This document shows, piece by piece, positions 18,014 to 26,643 of a stretch of 64,000 nucleotides of DNA. The notes under the pieces are model-generated. The model did no database searches and was not told the origin of the DNA. It saw only the letters and a list, made by a program, of their open reading frames with translations. Position numbers and translations under genes: made by a program. How positions within the stretch are numbered: position 1 is the stretch's first letter; each line of letters begins with the position of its first letter. The stretch lies in the NCBI RefSeq assembly GCF_028765165.1, contig NZ_JARADB010000002.1, forward strand, positions 310,001 to 374,000, given 5' to 3'. The DNA comes from Paenibacillus sp. MAHUQ-63 (lineage in GTDB: Bacteria > Bacillota > Bacilli > Paenibacillales > NBRC-103111).

Positions 18014-19162
18014 ATGAACGAGATGACAGCGGTTTGGAAAAATGCCGGGAAATTCGATGAAATTTTGCCCCAGGTATGGGAAGCATTGCAGGAGAAGGTC
18101 GACCGCATGATTACGCAGCTTGGAGAGAAATCTCCGCATGTGGCGAAGGAAGACGGCATCTACGACGATATGCGGATCGATTGGTGGACCTCCGGCTTCT
18201 GGCCGGGCATTCTGTGGATCCTGTACGATATGACGGGCAAAGAGCATTACAAGGAAGCCGCTTGGCAGTGGGACGAAAAGCTGGAGCAGGCGAGCGTGCG
18301 CGACAACAATTTCCACCACGATGTCGGGTTCCAGTATTTGCCGACTGCCGTGATCAAGCATAAGCTGACAGGCGATGCCACGGGCTTGCGCCGCGGGGTT
18401 ACAGCCGCCAATTTCCTGGCGGGCCGCTTCAATCTTGCCGGTAATTTCTTGCGTGCCTGGAATCAGGACAAAATCGGTTGGTCGATCGTAGATTCAACCA
18501 TGAATCTGTCGATCCTGTTCTGGGCCTCGCAAGTAACGGAGGATCCGCGTTTCGAGCAGATCGCCATAGCGCATGCGAATACGGTTGTGGATAAATTCGT
18601 TCGCGAGGACGGCTCGGTGAACCATATTTTGAGCTTCAACCCGAAGACGGGCGAGCTCATCGAGTCGCTCGGCGGCCAAGGCGCCGGACCTCAGTCCGCT
18701 TGGAGCCGCGGAGCCGCTTGGGCGCTGCATGGCCTGGCCAACGTCTACCGTTACACGGGCGATGCCCGATACTTGCGCGCAGCGCAGCGCGTGGCTAACT
18801 ATTTCTTGGCATGTTTGCCGGAGGATCACGTCGCACACTGGGATTTCCGTGCGGCGGAGTCGCTCGATGGCGAGCCGCGGGATACATCCGCTGCCACCTG
18901 CGCGGCATCGGGGCTGATCGAGCTGGCGGAATTCCTGCCAGGCATCGAAGGAGCGGTATACCGGCAGGCTGCCGAACGAATACTGCTGTCGTTGACGCAG
19001 AACTACGGCACATGGGAACAGCCGGAGCACCAGGCCATCCTGCGCGAAGGTACGGGCAATAAGCCGGCCGGACAAAATGTGAACGTGTCGCTCATTTACG
19101 GCGATTACTATTATGTGGAGTCGATTGCCAAGCTGCTCGGTTGGAAGCAGCGGATTTTTTAG
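18014..19162 (+). CDS. Unsaturated glucuronyl hydrolase, glycoside hydrolase family 88
   Basis: The ATG at 18014 follows GGGAGG and gives 382 residues, the usual length. The (alpha/alpha)6 barrel shows WWTSGFWPGILW, FHHDVGFQYLP (the first catalytic Asp) and VDSTMNLSILFWAS (the second). SAWSRGAAWALHGL lines the substrate site. GH88 enzymes hydrate the 4,5-unsaturated uronate left by polysaccharide lyases. The presence of this gene shows the cell handles lyase-derived oligosaccharides. It forms an operon with the GH2 gene and is followed by a strong terminator. Confidence 0.93.
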   Translation: MNEMTAVWKNAGKFDEILPQVWEALQEKVDRMITQLGEKSPHVAKEDGIYDDMRIDWWTSGFWPGILWILYDMTGKEHYKEAAWQWDEKLEQASVRDNNFHHDVGFQYLPTAVIKHKLTGDATGLRRGVTAANFLAGRFNLAGNFLRAWNQDKIGWSIVDSTMNLSILFWASQVTEDPRFEQIAIAHANTVVDKFVREDGSVNHILSFNPKTGELIESLGGQGAGPQSAWSRGAAWALHGLANVYRYTGDARYLRAAQRVANYFLACLPEDHVAHWDFRAAESLDGEPRDTSAATCAASGLIELAEFLPGIEGAVYRQAAERILLSLTQNYGTWEQPEHQAILREGTGNKPAGQNVNVSLIYGDYYYVESIAKLLGWKQRIF

Positions 19163-19170
19163 AACAAAAG

Positions 19171-19208
19171 CAGGTACCAGTTCAAACTGGTGCCTGCTTT
19201 TTTGTTTG
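19171..19208 (+). terminator. Strong intrinsic terminator after GH88
   Basis: AGCAGGTACCAGT pairs with ACTGGTGCCTGCT around a TCAA loop, followed by a T run (TTTTTTGTTT). Confidence 0.9.
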
Positions 19209-20215
19209 GGACCGATCGCTGCATGGACACGACAGTCCTAATTGAATGGATATAACCAGCATTGCAAATGTAAACTCCACCAGTACCGTTATCCGCGTAA
19301 TGGAGCATCATTACGGCGAAAAGCCGACTAATATAGGTAAATTGGAGTCCGTTAGGAGCTAGATGAGGCGGATTACAGCGGGGGTGGGCCGATTAACGGG
19401 AGTTTTTCAGTAACCCAACATTCGAGGCTCCATCAGGCAGCATTTAACAGGAGAAACTCCCGTAATTGGCTTGGTCCTCGGTAAGGGCGGGACTCTAGTA
19501 GAGGGAGTCGGGCTTTCTTGATCTGATCGCAGGGCGTAACTGGAATTTCTCCCGTTAATCCCGAGATTATTAACCCATTTCTACGAATAAAGGGAATTCC
19601 TCCCGTTAATTTTCCCCTTTTTTGCTTAAAGTCTGCGGGTACAGGCCGATTAACGGGAGATTTTCCTGTTATTCAGCATTCGTGGCTCCACCAGGCAGCA
19701 TTTAACAGGAGAAACTCCCGTTATGGGCTTGGTTCTCGGTAAGGGCGTGACTCTCGTTGAGGGAGTCGGGCTTTCTTGAGCTGCCGCAGGAGAAACTCCC
19801 GTTACAAGCTTGCTCTCGGTAAGGCTGAGACTCTCGTTGAGGGAACCGGGCTTTTTTGATCTGCCACAGGCCGAGATTCTCGTTAAGGATTCCTGTTATC
19901 CCAACAGCCGAGGGCTATCTATGCCATAACGGCCGCTGTGTCCGATAGCCTCGGTCGGTTGGGGGTTCTCATAGCTGCAGGAATATTTCAGCTCGGCTAC
20001 GCATGGCATTTCATAGAGGTGAATTTCCATTATTTTCATCTGCTTATTTGCAATTCCAGCTCTCTGCACATTGTGCTTGATTTTAAACCGCCCCCGGTCT
20101 TAATATGAAAGAAATAGAATATATTGGTGGTAATCTATGTTTTTCAGTCTGAATCTCACAATATCCGCACCTGTCACTTTTCCTAGCATAAGATGTACCA
20201 AGGTGGTGGTGAAAA
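19209..20215 (+). repeat. One-kilobase gene-free stretch with diverged direct repeats
   Basis: No convincing gene is seen. A block of about 140 bases at 19387-19525 recurs at 19645-19783, sharing ATTAACGGGAG, CATTTAACAGGAGAAACTCC, CTCGGTAAGGGCG and GGGAGTCGGGCTTTCTTGA. A third, shorter copy is at 19788-19864. Within each block AACGGGAG and CTCCCGTT are inverted, so each copy can fold. The last 100 bases before 20216 are AT-richer and unremarkable. Confidence 0.65.
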
Positions 20216-20506
20216 GTGGTAAACACAGTTGCAGGCTGGATGATTTACACTTTATGGGCTATTTTCGGGCTGATGATCGTGCATTTCTTAATCTCCTTTT
20301 TCCGAACATTTTGGGAAGGAACTTTCGATTTCAGTTTCGTGTTAGATTATTTGAAAGATGTCCTCTATTACATTCTGCCATTAAATGTGCTTGTAAATTT
20401 ATCTTCAATTGATCCTACAGGTTGGATTCTTGTGATCTTCTATTTCATCTGCGGGATTGCTGTCATTCTCAAATATTTATTGGATTTCCGCAAAATCTTC
20501 CAATAA
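20216..20506 (+). CDS. Small membrane protein of unknown function
   Basis: This 96-residue protein starts at GTG after GGTGGTGGTGAAAA. It has two to three hydrophobic segments: WMIYTLWAIFGLMIVHFLI, a middle amphipathic stretch (FDFSFVLDYLKDVLYYIL), and ILVIFYFICGIAVILKYLL. It ends with a basic tail. It lies 51 bases upstream of the FtsH-like ATPase and is probably its membrane partner or adaptor, but this is inferred only from position. A different-frame reading at 20137 looks non-coding. Confidence 0.6.
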   Translation: MVNTVAGWMIYTLWAIFGLMIVHFLISFFRTFWEGTFDFSFVLDYLKDVLYYILPLNVLVNLSSIDPTGWILVIFYFICGIAVILKYLLDFRKIFQ

Positions 20507-20557
20507 ACCAGTTTAAAGGGCCTTCTGAAAGTTGGTCCCAGGAAAGGAAGTGAAGCC

Positions 20558-22255
20558 ATGAGGAGATATCGGTGGATTAAGTGGCGTACATTCATCCTCT
20601 GGCTCGCAGCCCTCGTCATAACCGGCACCGTGTTGTGGGTGGGAGGGCCGACCTATTGGAACGTCGCACTGACGATTCTCAGCCTGTTATTCCAGTTGTT
20701 ATTCGCAGTCATGTTCATGATCATCCAGTTCGTAGCCCTGTTCTGGTTCTTGGCCAGAGGACGAACGTACTGGATATTACCTGGCGAGACCGGCGCGACC
20801 TGGGACGATTATCGGGGGAACCCCGAAATTGTGGAGAATGCCAAACGCATTGTGACCCTTCTCAAAGGGGTCAAAGAGTTCAAGGAGATGGGCGGTGAGG
20901 CGATCCGGGGCTTGCTGCTGTGCGGTCCCCCGGGGACGGGGAAATCGTATTTGGCGCAAGTTATCGCCAATGAAGCGCAAGTGCCGTTCGCTTACGCCTC
21001 GGCGCCCAGCTTCCAGAACATGTTCTTCGGCGTCGGCAACCTGAAGGTGATGGGTATCTTCAAGAAGGCGCGCAAGCTCGCCAGAGTGTACGGCGCCTGC
21101 ATCATCTTCATCGATGAGATCGATGCCATCGGCATGAGCCGCCAAGGGGGCGCCGGCGGAGGCATGATGGGGATGATGGGCATGGGCGGGGGCACGGGTC
21201 TGCTCAACGAGCTGCTCCTGCAGATGGATCCGCCGAACATCGACAACACCAAGATCGCTAAGCTGCTGCGCTCGCTGGGGCTTCGGCGCAAGAAGGCTGA
21301 ACGGCCAGCCGTGTTGACCGTTGCGGCTACGAATTTGCCCGATGTGCTGGATGCGGCTTTGCTGCGGCCTGGCCGGTTCGACCGTCAGCTGTGGGTCGAT
21401 GTGCCCGACTATGACGGCAGGGTTGACATTTTCCAGTACTACTTGAAGAAAGTGAAGCGCGACGCATCGCTGACGCCGGAGGTTGCCGGTTTGGACACGA
21501 TCGGGTACAGCCCGGCCCAAATCAAGCACATCGTCAACGAGGCGGTCGTCATCGCCCACCAGCGGGGAGCTCAACTGGCCAGCTACGAAGACTTCCGTGC
21601 TGCGATGGAGACCTATGAGTGGGGTCTCAAACAACCGCTGCGCTCCATGCGGGACGACGAGAAGCGCAATGTCGCGTATCATGAGGCGGGGCACGCTGTC
21701 GCCCAGTTTCTGCTGAAGCCGCATGAGCGCGTGTGGAAGGTCACGATCATCCGCCGTGGCGGCGCTCTAGGGCTGGCTGCTACCAAGCCGACGCATGAGC
21801 GGTATAACCGGAGCGACAGCGAGATTCTGGCGGAGATTCAAGTATGCTTGGCTGCCCGTGCGGTGGAGGAAGAGTTCCTGAACAAGAAGTTGAACGGAGT
21901 GACCTCCGACCTGCAGCAGGCGACAGAGCTTGCTGGTGCCTACCTGGGCATGGTCGGGATGGGCGATGAGCTGTTCAGCTGGCTGGCCATCGGCTCGCGG
22001 GCCGAAGGGCTGAAGGCGCTACGTCCGAAAATCAACGAACTGTTGAAAGATCAGATGCTCCAAGTGAAGAAGCTCGTCCGTGAATATGACCGCTTCGTGC
22101 ACACGATCGCGGAAGAGCTGTTGAAGCGGGGGGATTTGACCGGCGATGAGATTGAAGGCATTTTCGCCCAGCTGTACGGCGAGCGGCCTGAAATGCCGGA
22201 AGTGAAACCGAGTGAGGCGAATGTGAGAATTCAAGGGTTTCAGTTCGAAGAATGA
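20558..22255 (+). CDS. Divergent FtsH-like membrane AAA+ ATPase with M41-type protease motif
   Basis: This 565-residue protein has two N-terminal membrane segments (about 10-30 and 38-66) without the large FtsH periplasmic domain. An AAA domain follows, with Walker A GPPGTGKS (123-130), Walker B IIFIDEID and the arginine finger region LRPGRFDRQ. The C-terminal part carries HEAGH (375-379) and a downstream SDLQQAT whose Asp (about 451) can be the third zinc ligand, as in FtsH. An unusual Gly/Met-rich insert (GGGMMGMMGMGGG) follows Walker B. It is shorter and more divergent than a housekeeping FtsH, so it is probably a specialised paralogue degrading or extracting membrane proteins. Confidence 0.82.
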   Translation: MRRYRWIKWRTFILWLAALVITGTVLWVGGPTYWNVALTILSLLFQLLFAVMFMIIQFVALFWFLARGRTYWILPGETGATWDDYRGNPEIVENAKRIVTLLKGVKEFKEMGGEAIRGLLLCGPPGTGKSYLAQVIANEAQVPFAYASAPSFQNMFFGVGNLKVMGIFKKARKLARVYGACIIFIDEIDAIGMSRQGGAGGGMMGMMGMGGGTGLLNELLLQMDPPNIDNTKIAKLLRSLGLRRKKAERPAVLTVAATNLPDVLDAALLRPGRFDRQLWVDVPDYDGRVDIFQYYLKKVKRDASLTPEVAGLDTIGYSPAQIKHIVNEAVVIAHQRGAQLASYEDFRAAMETYEWGLKQPLRSMRDDEKRNVAYHEAGHAVAQFLLKPHERVWKVTIIRRGGALGLAATKPTHERYNRSDSEILAEIQVCLAARAVEEEFLNKKLNGVTSDLQQATELAGAYLGMVGMGDELFSWLAIGSRAEGLKALRPKINELLKDQMLQVKKLVREYDRFVHTIAEELLKRGDLTGDEIEGIFAQLYGERPEMPEVKPSEANVRIQGFQFEE

Positions 22256-22260
22256 ACAAT

Positions 22261-22304
22261 GGCTGTCACAGTGGTCGATTAGGACTGCTGGGGCAGCCTT
22301 TTCT
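22261..22304 (+). terminator. Probable terminator after the FtsH-like gene
   Basis: GGCTG...CAGT pairs with ACTG...CAGCC, followed by TTTTCTACTAT. The stem has unpaired bases, so strength is uncertain. Confidence 0.5.
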
Positions 22305-22432
22305 ACTATACAGAAATTGCCGATTGCTTTAGCATAAAGAGGATGGGACAGGCATTAACAAAGAATGGAAACCGAGTCACATGAAAGTTCCTTGTGATTG
22401 TTGAGGTTTTTAACCGGAGAGGATGAGAAGAA

Positions 22433-23389
22433 GTGAATGTCATTACCAAACGTAAAAAAGAGCTTGAGCAGTATATGCCGGCGGCGACGCTGGAGCGCGA
22501 TTACATCGATGCCTTTTGGAGCGGTATGCTCGAATTGTCGGCCCGGCAGCCGCTAGCTGTACATAGAGAAAGAACGGATTCGTTATTCCCGGCTGTTCGG
22601 ATGGATAAGCTGACTTATTCAGGCCATGACGGCACCCCGATTCACACTTGGTTCCTCGTGCCGGAGAACCGGCAGGAGGGCAGCAAGCCGCCTTGCATCA
22701 TCACGTTTCCGGGCTATACCGGAGACAAAGGCTTGCCGGAGCGCTATGCGGTCTGGCTCCTGCTGGGCTATGCGGTACTTGCCGTCGATGCCCGGGGGCA
22801 AACGGGGGAAACGGGCAACTACCTGCAGGATGAGACGGGAGCGGCCAAGGGCTGGGTGTCGCGCAACCTGCTGAACAAGGAACGCAGCTACTATATGGCC
22901 CTGGCTCTTGATGTGGTGAGGGCTGTAGAAGCCGCTGCCCTTCAACCGGAGATCGACCCCGGCCGGATCGCTGCGGTCGGTACGAGCCAGGGGGGCGGCA
23001 TGGCGCTGCTGGCCGGCGCGCTCTGCCCGAACGTCAAGGCGGTCGTGGCGAACATCCCGAATCTGTGCCATCTCGATTACGGCGTGCTTCATTCCACGGG
23101 CTCACTGACGGAGGTCGCCCAATATGTGAAGCGTCATCCCGATGACCTGGATGCGGCGCTCGATGCGCTGGCGCACTTCGATATCATCAATCTGGCTCAC
23201 CGGATTGAAGCGCCGGTATTGATGTCCGTCGGTTGGAAGGACACGGTGTGCATGCCTGAAACGGTGTATGCGGCCTACAATCGTTTGACGTGCGCCAAAC
23301 GGATCTATGATTATCCGTTCTCCGGGCACGAGACCGGGGAAGAGCATCAGCGCAAGGTTATCCGTTTCCTGCAGGAGATTTTCGAGTAA
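22433..23389 (+). CDS. CE7-type acetyl esterase (acetylxylan esterase / cephalosporin-C deacetylase family)
   Basis: This 318-residue alpha/beta hydrolase starts at GTG behind GGAGAGGATGAG. CE7 marks are AVDARGQTGETG (the RGQ motif), GTSQGGGMALL with nucleophile S185, and the acid-base region VGWKDTVCMPE plus FSGHE with the catalytic His. It would remove acetyl groups from xylo- or other oligosaccharides in the cytoplasm. Its length matches the family (about 320). The next gene lies 115 bases downstream and may have its own promoter. Confidence 0.88.
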   Translation: MNVITKRKKELEQYMPAATLERDYIDAFWSGMLELSARQPLAVHRERTDSLFPAVRMDKLTYSGHDGTPIHTWFLVPENRQEGSKPPCIITFPGYTGDKGLPERYAVWLLLGYAVLAVDARGQTGETGNYLQDETGAAKGWVSRNLLNKERSYYMALALDVVRAVEAAALQPEIDPGRIAAVGTSQGGGMALLAGALCPNVKAVVANIPNLCHLDYGVLHSTGSLTEVAQYVKRHPDDLDAALDALAHFDIINLAHRIEAPVLMSVGWKDTVCMPETVYAAYNRLTCAKRIYDYPFSGHETGEEHQRKVIRFLQEIFE

Positions 23390-23504
23390 GCAGGCGTTAT
23401 GCGCGAAGATGGAGCGGTTTGCCTACTTCACCCGCTCCTTCGGTTGAAGTTATAATGGGCATAGCAATCAGGCGAACAACATTTCCGTGCAGGAGGAGAT
23501 ATGG

Positions 23505-24356
23505 GTGAATGCGAGTAACAAGGTGAAATTGGAAGTCGGGCAGTCGTGGTGGGCCATGTCCGGGCTCGGTGACGGCAGCGCGGAATGGTCGATGGAGCAG
23601 AAGTTCGAGAAGCTGGCGGAAGCCGGCTTTTCCAGCATTTTGGGGCGGCTGCCGGAGGAGCGGGAGGCGGAGCGCTGGCATCGGTTGCTGAGAGACTATG
23701 GCTTCAGCTTCGGCGTGCAGATGGCTCCTTTCCCGTGGGCCGGCGACGACATATCCAGCTTCCTGCGGAGAGCGAAGCAGTTCGGAGCCCGCTATATCAA
23801 CGCCCAAGTATTGGGCCCGTATATGGTACACAGCGACGCCGTCAACGGCTTGGACAGCTTGATCCGGCAAGCGGCGGATGTGGACATCCCCTTCTATGTG
23901 GAAACGCATCGCGGGCGCATTACGCAGGATTTGCTGCGGACGTCGGAGTACGTAAGAGCGCTGCCGGAGCTGCGCCTGACGATGGATTTGTCCCACTATA
24001 TCGTAGGGACCGCTATCGGCGAAGAAGGGGCGGATGACGCCACCGAGCGACTGTTCGGGGAGCTGCTCACCCGTACCGCATCCATTCATGCGCGCGTCTC
24101 GAACGGCAACCAAGTCCAGATCGATATCGGCGATGACGGGGAGCATCCGTTGGTGAAGCCTTTTGCCCGCTGGTGGCGGGAAGGGATGCGTGAATGGCGT
24201 GCGAAGGCCAGCGAAGGAGATGTGTTCCCATTCGTATGCGAGCTGGGACCGCCTTCCTATGCGATAGTAGACAGGGAGGGGAAAGAAATATCCGACCGGT
24301 GGCGGCAAGCGCTGGTGCTGAAACGAATCGCCGAGGAAATCTGGCGTGAAGAATAA
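23505..24356 (+). CDS. Sugar phosphate isomerase/epimerase-like TIM-barrel protein
   Basis: I use the GTG at 23505 because AGGAGGAG lies directly before it at correct spacing, giving 283 residues. The pattern fits the xylose-isomerase-like TIM barrel (AP endonuclease 2 superfamily): KLAEAGFSSILGRLP, ARYINAQVLGPY, PFYVETHRGR with a metal-binding Glu, LTMDLSHYIVG with an Asp, and an ASIHARVS strand. Such proteins epimerise or isomerise sugars or inositols. The substrate is unknown. A TATAAT at 23451-23456 may be its promoter. Confidence 0.72.
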   Translation: MNASNKVKLEVGQSWWAMSGLGDGSAEWSMEQKFEKLAEAGFSSILGRLPEEREAERWHRLLRDYGFSFGVQMAPFPWAGDDISSFLRRAKQFGARYINAQVLGPYMVHSDAVNGLDSLIRQAADVDIPFYVETHRGRITQDLLRTSEYVRALPELRLTMDLSHYIVGTAIGEEGADDATERLFGELLTRTASIHARVSNGNQVQIDIGDDGEHPLVKPFARWWREGMREWRAKASEGDVFPFVCELGPPSYAIVDREGKEISDRWRQALVLKRIAEEIWREE

Positions 24357-24379
24357 CAGGAAGAAAGAGTGCTGAAGTC

Positions 24380-24856
24380 ATGCCGACGATCCGAATAGAA
24401 CTGCTAATCGAAGCGCCTGCAGAGGTAATCTTCGATTTGGCGAGAAGCATTGAGATCCATTCGCAGTCTACCGCACAAACGAGAGAGCGGCCGGTGGCCG
24501 GCGTCACAAGCGGCCTCATTGAATTGGGACAGTCCGTAACCTGGGAAGCGGTCCATTTCGGCATCAAACAGCGGCTCACCGCCAAGATAACGGAGATGGA
24601 CCGGCCCCGCCGTTTTGTCGATGAGCAGGTACGTGGCGCGTTCAAGTCGTTCACGCACGCGCATGAGTTTGTTGAAGTACAGAACGGTACGCTGATGATC
24701 GATATTTTCAACTATACATCCCCGTTGGGCGTGCTGGGCAAATGGGCCGATCGCTGGTTTTTGCAAGCTTATATGCATAATTTCTTATTACAACGCAATT
24801 TGTATATCAAGCAGGCGGCGGAGCGGTCGATGGGTGAAGGTCAGATCATGGAATGA
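24380..24856 (+). CDS. SRPBCC (START-like) superfamily protein
   Basis: This 158-residue protein shows the START-like pattern: an N-terminal strand with IELLIEAPAEVIFDLARSIE, a curved sheet (WEAVHFGIKQRLTAKITEMD, then RPRRFVDEQVRG) and a C-terminal helix (ADRWFLQAYMHNFLLQRN). Such folds bind hydrophobic ligands. It is 23 bases behind the isomerase gene, so the two may be co-transcribed. No specific role can be given. Confidence 0.72.
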   Translation: MPTIRIELLIEAPAEVIFDLARSIEIHSQSTAQTRERPVAGVTSGLIELGQSVTWEAVHFGIKQRLTAKITEMDRPRRFVDEQVRGAFKSFTHAHEFVEVQNGTLMIDIFNYTSPLGVLGKWADRWFLQAYMHNFLLQRNLYIKQAAERSMGEGQIME

Positions 24857-24893
24857 CGTATGAGAGGGGAGCTCCGTTATTTGTGCTTACAAC

Positions 24894-24956
24894 TTGACAG
24901 TTTCATTGAGAAACATTATCATTTGAATTAATCGATGAAATTGAAAATCATTATCA
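24894..24956 (+). promoter_or_regulatory. Fur-controlled sigma-A promoter
   Basis: TTGACA (24894-24899) and TATCAT (24917-24922) are 17 bases apart, a near-consensus promoter. TGAGAAACATTATCA (24907-24921) overlaps the -10. TGAAAATCATTATCA (24942-24956) matches the 7-1-7 Fur box TGATAATnATTATCA at all positions but one. Further half-site-like TGATAA repeats follow to about 25010. Repression under iron-replete conditions is a strong prediction. Confidence 0.75.
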
Positions 24957-25103
24957 ATGGAAAATGATAAATGGAAAGTGATAATGGTAAATGATAAATG
25001 ACAAATGATACATGTATCCATCCGAGATTTCCAAGTTGTTGCCACAATAACAATTGCGGGGTGTCCCATACATATGATGCAAGTGAATGAAGTTGGGGTG
25101 GGC

Positions 25104-25778
25104 ATGGGTACCATGCAAATTCTCACCGATTATCAATTGGAGAGCTGGATTCGCAGCTCTTCGCCGGAAGGCTGCAGCGACCGCTCCGATGAACCCGGCT
25201 GGAAGCAGCTGACGCAGTATGCGGCTTACCATGCGATTAAGGACTGGTATTCGATGCCGGCAGCATTACGAACCTGCGAGTATTTAACGAAACAATTCGA
25301 AGGAAGATGGACGAACAAATGCCGCAAATTCGAGTCCAAAGCTTTTTATATGGATGTGAAGGCAAGGGTGTTGGCCCATCTGTACGACCAGCTGACGGAT
25401 GAGAATGCCGTTCAAAGGCCGATCATGCTCTTTGAAAGCAGCGATGTGTGGGTGGAGGAGCTTGAGCTTTGCTTATCGATGATTGTTCAAGTCATGGCGT
25501 GCGAGCAGGGTTCCTTCGTCGTTCATAAATATGTGATGGAGGACAGCGAGGCAGCCGCTCAATTATTTGGCCATATGACCGTCGTCTTCTGCCACAAGGC
25601 ATTCGGAAGGCTGCCGGAACGCTTGGAGCTGTTCAACATGCTAAACGGCAAGCAGTACCGGATCGGGATGGAGGAAATGGATGTCGGCAAATCCATGGAC
25701 TACCTGAGGCTTGTGAAGGATGTTTATATGGAAACCAATAAAGGCTGCCCGTGCTGCTCCAGCCGGCTAGTCATGTAA
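25104..25778 (+). CDS. Unknown protein with Cys-rich C-terminus, predicted iron-regulated
   Basis: I do not recognise this protein. From the ATG at 25104 it has 224 residues; other in-frame starts exist at 25005, 25074 and 25113, and none has a strong ribosome site. It has no signal peptide or membrane span and looks helical. It ends in GCPCCSSRLVM, with three cysteines in four residues, and other cysteines and histidines are scattered (SPEGCSD, TNKCRKF, VFCHKAF). The strong Fur-type promoter upstream predicts expression under iron limitation. A propeller-like protein follows 16 bases later and is probably co-transcribed. A role in iron or siderophore handling is inferred from regulation only. 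Confidence 0.6.
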   Translation: MGTMQILTDYQLESWIRSSSPEGCSDRSDEPGWKQLTQYAAYHAIKDWYSMPAALRTCEYLTKQFEGRWTNKCRKFESKAFYMDVKARVLAHLYDQLTDENAVQRPIMLFESSDVWVEELELCLSMIVQVMACEQGSFVVHKYVMEDSEAAAQLFGHMTVVFCHKAFGRLPERLELFNMLNGKQYRIGMEEMDVGKSMDYLRLVKDVYMETNKGCPCCSSRLVM

Positions 25779-25794
25779 AGGCAGGGGAACTTTC

Positions 25795-26628
25795 ATGGAT
25801 ACCAACCGATTCTGGCACTCCAGCAATGACCTGCTGCCGCTTCGTTTCACCACATTGACGGCATCCAATGACGGCGTCTTGTACGCAGGCACGCATGGGA
25901 AAGGCGTCTTTCAATTCACGCCGCTTCGTTCATGGGAGATTGCGTCCCAAGGCTTGCCGGACCATCTGCACATCCACCGCTTGGACTGGGTCGACACGCA
26001 GCTGTATGCATCGACCAACCGCGGGCTTTATGTGCTGGAGGACGACATTTGGCAGCGGACGAGTGTCACGGACGCTTGCTACCGTATGATCGGCTGGGGC
26101 GACAGATTCGTCCTGACCTCGAAGGGGCTGCTTTGCGGCAGCGATGGGAATTGGCAAACGTTGGCCTTCGCCGGGAAGCAAACGTTCGATATGCTCGTAA
26201 CCCCGCATTTTCTATTCGTCGGCTATGAAGAAGGCGTTGCCTTTTACGATCTGTTAACGGGGGATTGGTGCGAGCTGCCTCTGAATCAGGCGGTCACTTC
26301 GTTAGCCGTATTCAATCAGATGCTGGTCGGAACGACGGCCCGCGGCGGACTGGTCATAGGCAACAAAATGGGCGGTTTCCAACATGTGAGGTTCGACGGA
26401 ATGCGCTTGAACCGGCTCGTTTCGCATCTAGATGGCGTGTACGTATGTGCGAATACGGGTATTTATAAGCTGTTCGATCTGCAAGGACGCATCATGCTGC
26501 ATTCGTTCAATGTGCGCGCGGAGGTCACCGATTTGCTCGTATGGCGGGATATGATGTTGATTTCTACTTTGCAGACGGGCATTAAATATAAGAATGAGCA
26601 CAAAACGGCGTTCCAAACGATCTTGTAA
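25795..26628 (+). CDS. Beta-propeller-like protein, probable partner of the Fur-regulated gene
   Basis: This 277-residue protein has a good AGGGGAAC ribosome site. It contains repeated units of about 40 residues ending in patterns such as DGVLYAGTHGKGVFQF, DTQLYASTNRGLYVL, DRFVLTSKGLLCG and DGVYVCANTGIYKL. This is the style of sensor-type or Kelch-like beta propellers. No signal peptide is seen, so it is probably cytoplasmic. It lies 16 bases behind the Cys-tailed protein and shares its Fur-type promoter. Function unknown; a binding scaffold is the simplest reading. Confidence 0.6.
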   Translation: MDTNRFWHSSNDLLPLRFTTLTASNDGVLYAGTHGKGVFQFTPLRSWEIASQGLPDHLHIHRLDWVDTQLYASTNRGLYVLEDDIWQRTSVTDACYRMIGWGDRFVLTSKGLLCGSDGNWQTLAFAGKQTFDMLVTPHFLFVGYEEGVAFYDLLTGDWCELPLNQAVTSLAVFNQMLVGTTARGGLVIGNKMGGFQHVRFDGMRLNRLVSHLDGVYVCANTGIYKLFDLQGRIMLHSFNVRAEVTDLLVWRDMMLISTLQTGIKYKNEHKTAFQTIL

Positions 26629-26643
26629 ATGTCGCGCCGTCCG

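Noticed and set aside
20137..20412. Alternative gene in another frame before the FtsH-like gene
   Set aside because: It has no ribosome site and a non-protein-like composition. The overlapping GTG-started membrane protein has a better site and hydrophobic pattern.
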